Assembly: GCF_018687715.1 (NCBI RefSeq)
Contig: NC_056766.1
Span: 1,364,001 to 1,428,000, forward strand
Direction of reading: 5' to 3'
Source: Carya illinoinensis
Taxonomy: Eukaryota; Streptophyta; Magnoliopsida; Fagales; Juglandaceae
Length of the DNA: 64,000 nucleotides
A program made the position numbers and the translations under genes. Shown piece by piece: positions 58,512-64,000 of this stretch. Under the pieces are notes generated by a model that worked only from the letters and a program-made list of their open reading frames with translations, made no database searches and was not told where the DNA came from. How positions within the stretch are numbered: position 1 is the stretch's first letter; every line of letters starts with the position of its first letter.

Positions 58512-61500
58512 ATGGAGAAAAATCTTTTGACGTATACCATGTTAGAGATTCTGGGCATTACGCTTCTTGCTGGACAGTTTTTCTGCATGGTTCAAGGCGA
58601 TGCTCATTACTACGACTTCGTTGTAAGCACTTCCCACTGTAATATCCATGTCCACTAATTGCATGTTGCTTTACCTATCATGTCTGATGCATAGTGCGTG
58701 GGCCTCTTCCCCGGGCCCTCTTGAAAACTCAATTAGTCATGGGTATTTGAAACAGAAGTTTAATTATTAGCAGAATCTGGGAGCACTAGCTTAATATGTT
58801 CAAATCACTATCATATGAATCATATGCTCTTTTTTTCTTCTTTTTGTAGCTTAGGGAGAAGAACTTCACTAGGCTGTGTAGCACTAAGAGCATGCTGGTT
58901 GTAAATGACAGTTTTCCAGGGCCGGTAATCCGTGTTCATAAAGGGGATACTGTCTTTGTTAATGTCCACAATCAAGGATATTATGGAGTCACTATTCACT
59001 GGTAATGATCTCTCTTTCTGTCTGCCTCAAATTCACCCCCGGCGCAGGGGATGGTCACACACAATACACTAAGAACTGTAGCACAAGCAGACGAAATTAG
59101 GGAAAAAAAACGGAGAGATAAAGGAAACTAATATATAGAAAAACAAACAAGATATAGTACTGGTTCGGGAAGTATTCAAAGCCCACCACTTCTTATTCAT
59201 CTGCTGAACAGTTACCTCAGTCTATGATTGGTCATTTAATTTTTGACAAATAGGTTTAAAAAGTTTTAGACACTGGTTTTTAGTTACGTTAGATACAAAT
59301 TTCAATTAGATAAATTCCGTACAGGTATTTTGTAAAAACGTGAGTCACACTATAAAAATTGATTTATTATACTTTTTAAAGTTGGAGTACACTTGTTTAT
59401 AAAGATTTGCGAATGATTTGTCTATTTGTTATACAAATCATTCCTCTCTAAACGATAGAAATGACTGTTTCAACGTCTTTCAACCCGAAGTACGTACTTC
59501 ACACGCCAGCACGCACCTGAACGCTAACATTTCAATGAGCTTTCATGGATTTAAGTTCCCTGAAAACATAGAAATATCATATAATTTATTGCCTATCATG
59601 TCTTAAACTCGCGCGGGGCTAGTATACCCTTGTTCAAGAGAAGTTTGATGTGTATTTAAAGGCAGATATATACCTAATTTTGCTTGTTTTTCCGCTTTGT
59701 TATATGCTTAACACTTCGGATCAATAACGTACATAAGAGTAATATATATATATATAATCATTCCATGTAGATAAACGTTATGATTATTGCAGGCATGGTG
59801 TGAAGCAGCCAAGAAATCCATGGTCAGATGGTCCTGAATATATTACACAGTGTCCAATTCAACCCGGAACAAACTTTACATATGAGGTTATATTTTCTGA
59901 TGAGGAAGGAACCCTTTGGTGGCATGCGCATAGTGATTGGACACGAGCAACCGTTCATGGCGCGATAGTTGTCCTGCCGGCTATTGGTTCCACCTACCCA
60001 TTTCCTGAGCCAGACGGAGATGAGGTCGTTGTGCTCGGTATGCTTTCGCTGTTTTGTGTTATATATATATATATATGACAACAACTTATTGGAATCATTT
60101 TTTAACACACTTAATATAACAATATTAAACTGCATGGATGTGAAAATAATGAAAAGGCTTTAATTGGTCAGCATTTTTTGTTTTTTGCGGAACATGCAGC
60201 GGCCTGGTACAAAGGAAATGTGAAGGAGTTGGTAGATGAGGCCATGTTTGAAGGTGGTGACTTGCCACATTCTGATGCTTATACCATAAACGGCGAACCG
60301 GGAGACTTTTGTGATTGCTCGAAGGGTATATATATATGTCATTCGCTTCTGAGTAGCAGTTTATTATCTTTCAAATCACCTACGTATATATATAGTACTA
60401 GACGCAGCTTTAACCAGGATCTTACTATTGTTGCAGGATCGGCATACCGTTGGATAGTTGACTATGGCAAAACCTATCTTCTTCGAGTTGTTAATGGTAT
60501 CATGAATGCAGAAGTCTTCTTTGCAGTTGCTCAACACAATTTCACAGTTGTTGGGATGGATGGTCATTACATCAAACCCATTGCCACGGATTATATCATG
60601 ATAAGCCCGGGACAAACAATGGATATCTTACTCACAGCAAACCAATCTCTTGGCTCCTATTACATGGCTGCAAGACAATTCTCGAGCGAGGACATTAGCG
60701 TTACTGGATTTGATCACGCCAATGTAACCGCAATTCTTGAATACAGAGGAAATTCAACTTCCCCGTCGCCTCCTTCCTTTCCGAGTACACTTCCTATGTA
60801 CTTGGACTTCTACGCGGCCTTGCAATTCACTAAACGTGTAAGGAGCTTGGCAAGCCAAGACTATCCGGTAAATGTCCCCCTGAACATAACCACAAGAATG
60901 TTCGTAACAGCTTCCATGAATACGATGATTTGCACAACATGCTCAGAAGGGATTGATAACGAGATCTTAGCTTCAAGCTTAAATAACATAAGTTGGGTCA
61001 ACCCACATACAGATGTACTGCAAGCCTACTACAGGTTCCCGTTTTCATTCTCTTTCTCTATTTACGTTTGTTTTATTCTTGGAATGATTATTATACGCAT
61101 GTTAAAAATTTATAAAAGATTTCCTTCTGATCTTTCGCCACACGTTTTTTTTTTTCTTGCAATCTGTTATTTTCATATATATTAGATCCAAAATGGTGGA
61201 GTACCTATTAAAGATTACACACCCTCATTGTTCCAAATACTAATGTTATATCAAATTTTGTCAAAAGTATCGGAATGTTTTCTCCTCTTAAAAGATTGGA
61301 ATCAAGGCAAAATGCCAGGAAATTGAGACTGATATATGTTGAACTACTATATTATTGTAAAGAGATCTCTTTGCCTGTATTTACTGCACGCACGCGCGCA
61401 CACACACACACATATAATATATATATATATCTATATATGTTGCACATAAGATTAAGTTCAACCCTGCATTTCTTACACAGGAATATTAGTGGGGTGTACA

Positions 61501-62146
61501 CCACAGACTTCCCGGACTTCCCGCCTTCATTCTTCAACTTTACAGCCGATGAATTTCCGGATAACATTGACCTAACAGTCCAAGGGACCAAGTTGAAGGT
61601 GCTGAATTATAACGAATCAGTAGAGATAGTTTTTCAAGGGACCAACTTGTTAAAAGGCTCAGTGAATCATCCTATGCATTTGCACGGATATAGCTTCTAT
61701 GTGGTTGGAACAGGCCATGGTATTTTCAACAATGAAACCGACCCAAAAGAGTTTAATTTGGTCGATCCTCCCGAGGTTACTACCTTTGGAGTCCCTAAGA
61801 TTGGATGGGTTGCTATCAGATTCGTGGCAAAAAATCCAGGTACAATATTCTTCTCATCATCACCCAGCTTGTAATGGCTTATATAATTTAACAAAAATAC
61901 AGTATAGCTTACGATAAAATTAGATGCATGCTGACATGAGACGATTTTTTGGCAGGTGTGTGGTTCTGGCATTGTCACTTGGATCGACATATGAGTTGGG
62001 GTATGAACACAGTATTTATAGTGAAAAATGGGGGCACTGTTGAGACAAGCATCCGCCAACCCCCTGCCTACATGCCATCTTGCAAAGTTCCATTAAAATC
62101 TTGGCCAAAAAATGAGGATGTGTTGGAGGATAGAGCTAGCAAATGA
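58512..62146 (+). CDS. Laccase gene 4 (LAC14/15-like multicopper oxidase), 7 exons, intact
   Basis: Secreted laccase of 593 residues. Exons: 58512-58622, 58850-59001, 59793-60037, 60200-60325, 60437-61034, 61481-61839, 61956-62146; introns GT-AG, phases as in the other copies. N-terminal hydrophobic signal in residues 1-29, before DAHYYDF; an internal Met at codon 10 is an alternative start. Copper motifs: [23 protein letters not shown], and FWHCHLDRH with axial Met in SWGM; the residue before HCH is Trp where genes 1-3 have Met. After AYMPSC it has a 20-residue tail ending RASK. It is most like gene 3 (exon 5 and 6 lengths, tail extension). A copia LTR starts about 200 bp after the stop codon. 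Confidence 0.94.
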
Positions 62147-62306
62147 GTCACTGTAGCTCGATCATCTGATTTGATTTAGAACTTGATTATCTAGCTACAG
62201 GTTTCTTCATTATCATCATCATTATTACTTAGCTGCATGCAGTAGGCCGGCCAGGCTCGATCTTGATCGATCGGTTCCCCTAGCTAGAGCTCTTTTATTG
62301 TAAGCC

Positions 62307-62312
62307 AATAAA
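62307..62312 (+). terminator. Poly(A) signal of laccase gene 4
   Basis: AATAAA 161 bp after the stop codon and about 30-45 bp before the copia LTR. Confidence 0.5.
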
Positions 62313-62339
62313 TTAAATCTGATTTATTAGATTTATTCA

Positions 62340-64000
62340 TGTCACAAACATTGATGAGAGAAAGAGAGTTCTCGGTATAGAAGAATCGAGAATGGTGAAA
62401 AACTGAATATTATTTCATCAGAAAAGTAAAAGAGACTATTTATATTTACAGTGTGTAATACCTTAACTACAGTGCACGTCCTTACATGTGATCAAGAAGA
62501 TTAAAAATAATCTTATACACTAATAGCCCCACTCAAGCTGGAATGTATAGATTAAGTACACCCAGCTTGCTACGGATAATATGAAAACAATCTGTCCCTA
62601 AAGGTTTAGTAAAAAAATCACCTAATTGATGTTCAAAAGATATATGTAAGGTAACTATATATAGTTCCAGCTTGAATCATATCTCTAGCTAAATGACAGT
62701 CTATCTCGATGTGTTTAGTTCTTTTGTGAAAAACAAGATTAACAGCAATATGGAGAGCTGCTTGACTATCACAATACAGTATAGATGGTGAAGAAAAAGT
62801 AATTCCAAAATCAACAAACAAGGCAATAAGCTATTTTATTTCACAGCAAGTAGAAGCCATAGAACGGTATTCAGCTTCAGCAGATCACGATCTTGAGACC
62901 GTGACTTGCTTCTTAGACTTCCAAAAAATCAATGAGTCACCAACAAAAATGCACAAACCAGTAATAGATTTGCAGGAGTCAGAGCATGTAGCGCAATCTG
63001 ATTCACAAAATCCCTTTAGCTGCAGAGAAGATGAATTGGAAAAGAACAGCCTTGGCCAGCAGTGGCTTTAACATATCTGGCTGGAAAAAAGCATCATCAT
63101 AGTGTAATTGTTGTGGTTGGTCCATAAACTGGCTCAAAGTATTGAAAAAATTAAAAAAAAAAAAATAGAAATGTCAAGGCGAGTGAGTGTCAAATAAAGC
63201 AAATGACCAATTAACCTTCTATAAGATGCTGGATCAACAAGTAAAGAGCTAGCAGATTCAGTTTTGGACAACCTTAGATTCTGATCCATAGGAGAAGTAG
63301 CAGGCTTACTAGCTAAAAGACCGGAATCATAGACAATTTCAAGGTCATATTTCCATTGAGAAAGGGAAATACCTTTTGCAGATCTGGCCACGTCAAGACC
63401 CAGAAAATACCTTAAGGTTCCCAGATCATTCAACTTAAAATGCAAGTGCAGAAAATCCTTAAGGTCAGCAACAAATTGTTAATTGTTAGAAGCAATGATG
63501 ATATCATCAACACACACAAAAAGTGCCACAAAAGAATTACTAGAATGCTTGGTGAATAAGGAATAATCAAATTTAGACTGATTAAAACCATAAGCAATCA
63601 AGGTAGTAGAAGATTTAGAGAACCATTGATGAGATGCTTGTTTTAAGCCATACAAAGACTTAAGGAGCTTGCATACCCGATTGTCACCAGGGTTAGAAAA
63701 ACCAAGTGACAATTTCATATAGACCTCTCCATCTAGGTTTCCATGAAGAAAAACATTATTTACATTGAGTTGATGTAATTCCCAATTGTGAATGGTAGCC
63801 AAAGCAAGAAAACAACGAACAGTAGTAAGCTTTGCAACGGGAGAAAAAGTGTTAAAATAATCAATGCCTTCACGTTGAGTATAACCTTTTACAACTAACC
63901 GAGCCTTATACCTCTTTAGAGTGCCATCAGATTTCAACTTGCACTTGTAAACCCATTTACAACTAATGGGCTACTTGCCAGGAGGTAAGTCAATTAAAAC
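62340..64000 (-). mobile_element. Ty1/copia retrotransposon, minus strand, runs off the window
   Basis: The 3' LTR is short, from about 62340-62352 to 62519 (ends CTTATACA), followed by TAGCCCCACTCAAGC, whose complement is a purine-rich tract. Its 3' part then extends rightwards as degenerate pol to the window edge. The 5' LTR, and so the target duplication, is outside. Confidence 0.75.
62620..64000 (-). pseudogene. copia pol fragment: RT and RNase H
   Basis: Read from 64000 leftwards: [56 protein letters not shown] (RT), then CVDDIIIA at about 63500 where YVDD is usual. A TAA follows at about 63480. RT continues as LNDLGTLRYFLG and RNase H ([23 protein letters not shown]) near 62690-62780. 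Stops and frameshifts between blocks show it is inactive. Confidence 0.8.

Noticed and set aside
59020..59260. Possible retroelement fragment in intron 2 of laccase gene 4
   Set aside because: A short run resembles the start of the TRIM-like LTR, but the match does not extend and no ends were found.

Overview
This window is a gene-poor stretch of a plant nuclear chromosome. Evidence: spliced genes with GT-AG introns, plant laccases, plant-type Ty3/gypsy and Ty1/copia retrotransposons primed by initiator tRNA-Met, CACTA ends, and many AT-rich MITEs. The MITEs with a repeated GAGAT motif and GTTTGGATT-type ends resemble those I associate with woody Fagales (walnut/hickory type). That placement is a guess; 'woody eudicot' is safer.

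The only intact host genes are four tandem, plus-strand laccase genes (2423-7002, 26175-30006, 32425-36234, 58512-62146). All four share a seven-exon structure with identical lengths for exons 2, 3 and 4 (152, 245 and 126 nt). All carry a signal peptide and the four laccase copper motifs. They look most like the LAC14/LAC15-type group. Genes 1 and 2 resemble each other most, as do genes 3 and 4, which fits successive local duplications. Gene 1 has a late frameshift that removes the conserved C-terminal tail. Gene 4 has a duplicated core promoter.

The space between the laccases is filled by nested mobile elements. Between genes 1 and 2 lies a decayed minus-strand Tekay/Del-like gypsy element (7464-18578), split by a 5.5-kb Reina-like chromovirus (11396-16929) with exact 5-bp target duplication. 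A 1.6-kb TRIM-like element follows (19827-21430). Between genes 2 and 3 are MITEs and a CACTA end. Between genes 3 and 4 (about 22 kb) are a copia LTR relic, a gypsy relic containing a 437-bp tandem duplication and a solo LTR (41041-43451), a 7.4-kb non-autonomous gypsy element (45022-52454) with perfect target duplication, a CACTA MITE, LTR fragments and a LINE RNase H remnant. A copia polymerase abuts the 3' end of gene 4 and runs off the window.

The most unusual object is inside the 45022-52454 element. It has lost nearly all gag-pol, but carries, on the strand opposite to the element, a 142-codon coiled-coil ORF (48864-49292, one internal TGA). A TATA box and a 2 x 88-bp tandem repeat lie upstream of it, as in an independent antisense transcription unit. 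Other points: a higher-order minisatellite expanded in only one of that element's LTRs, one MITE family in three consecutive introns of laccase gene 2, and premature stops in the Reina element that are mostly CGA-to-TGA changes.
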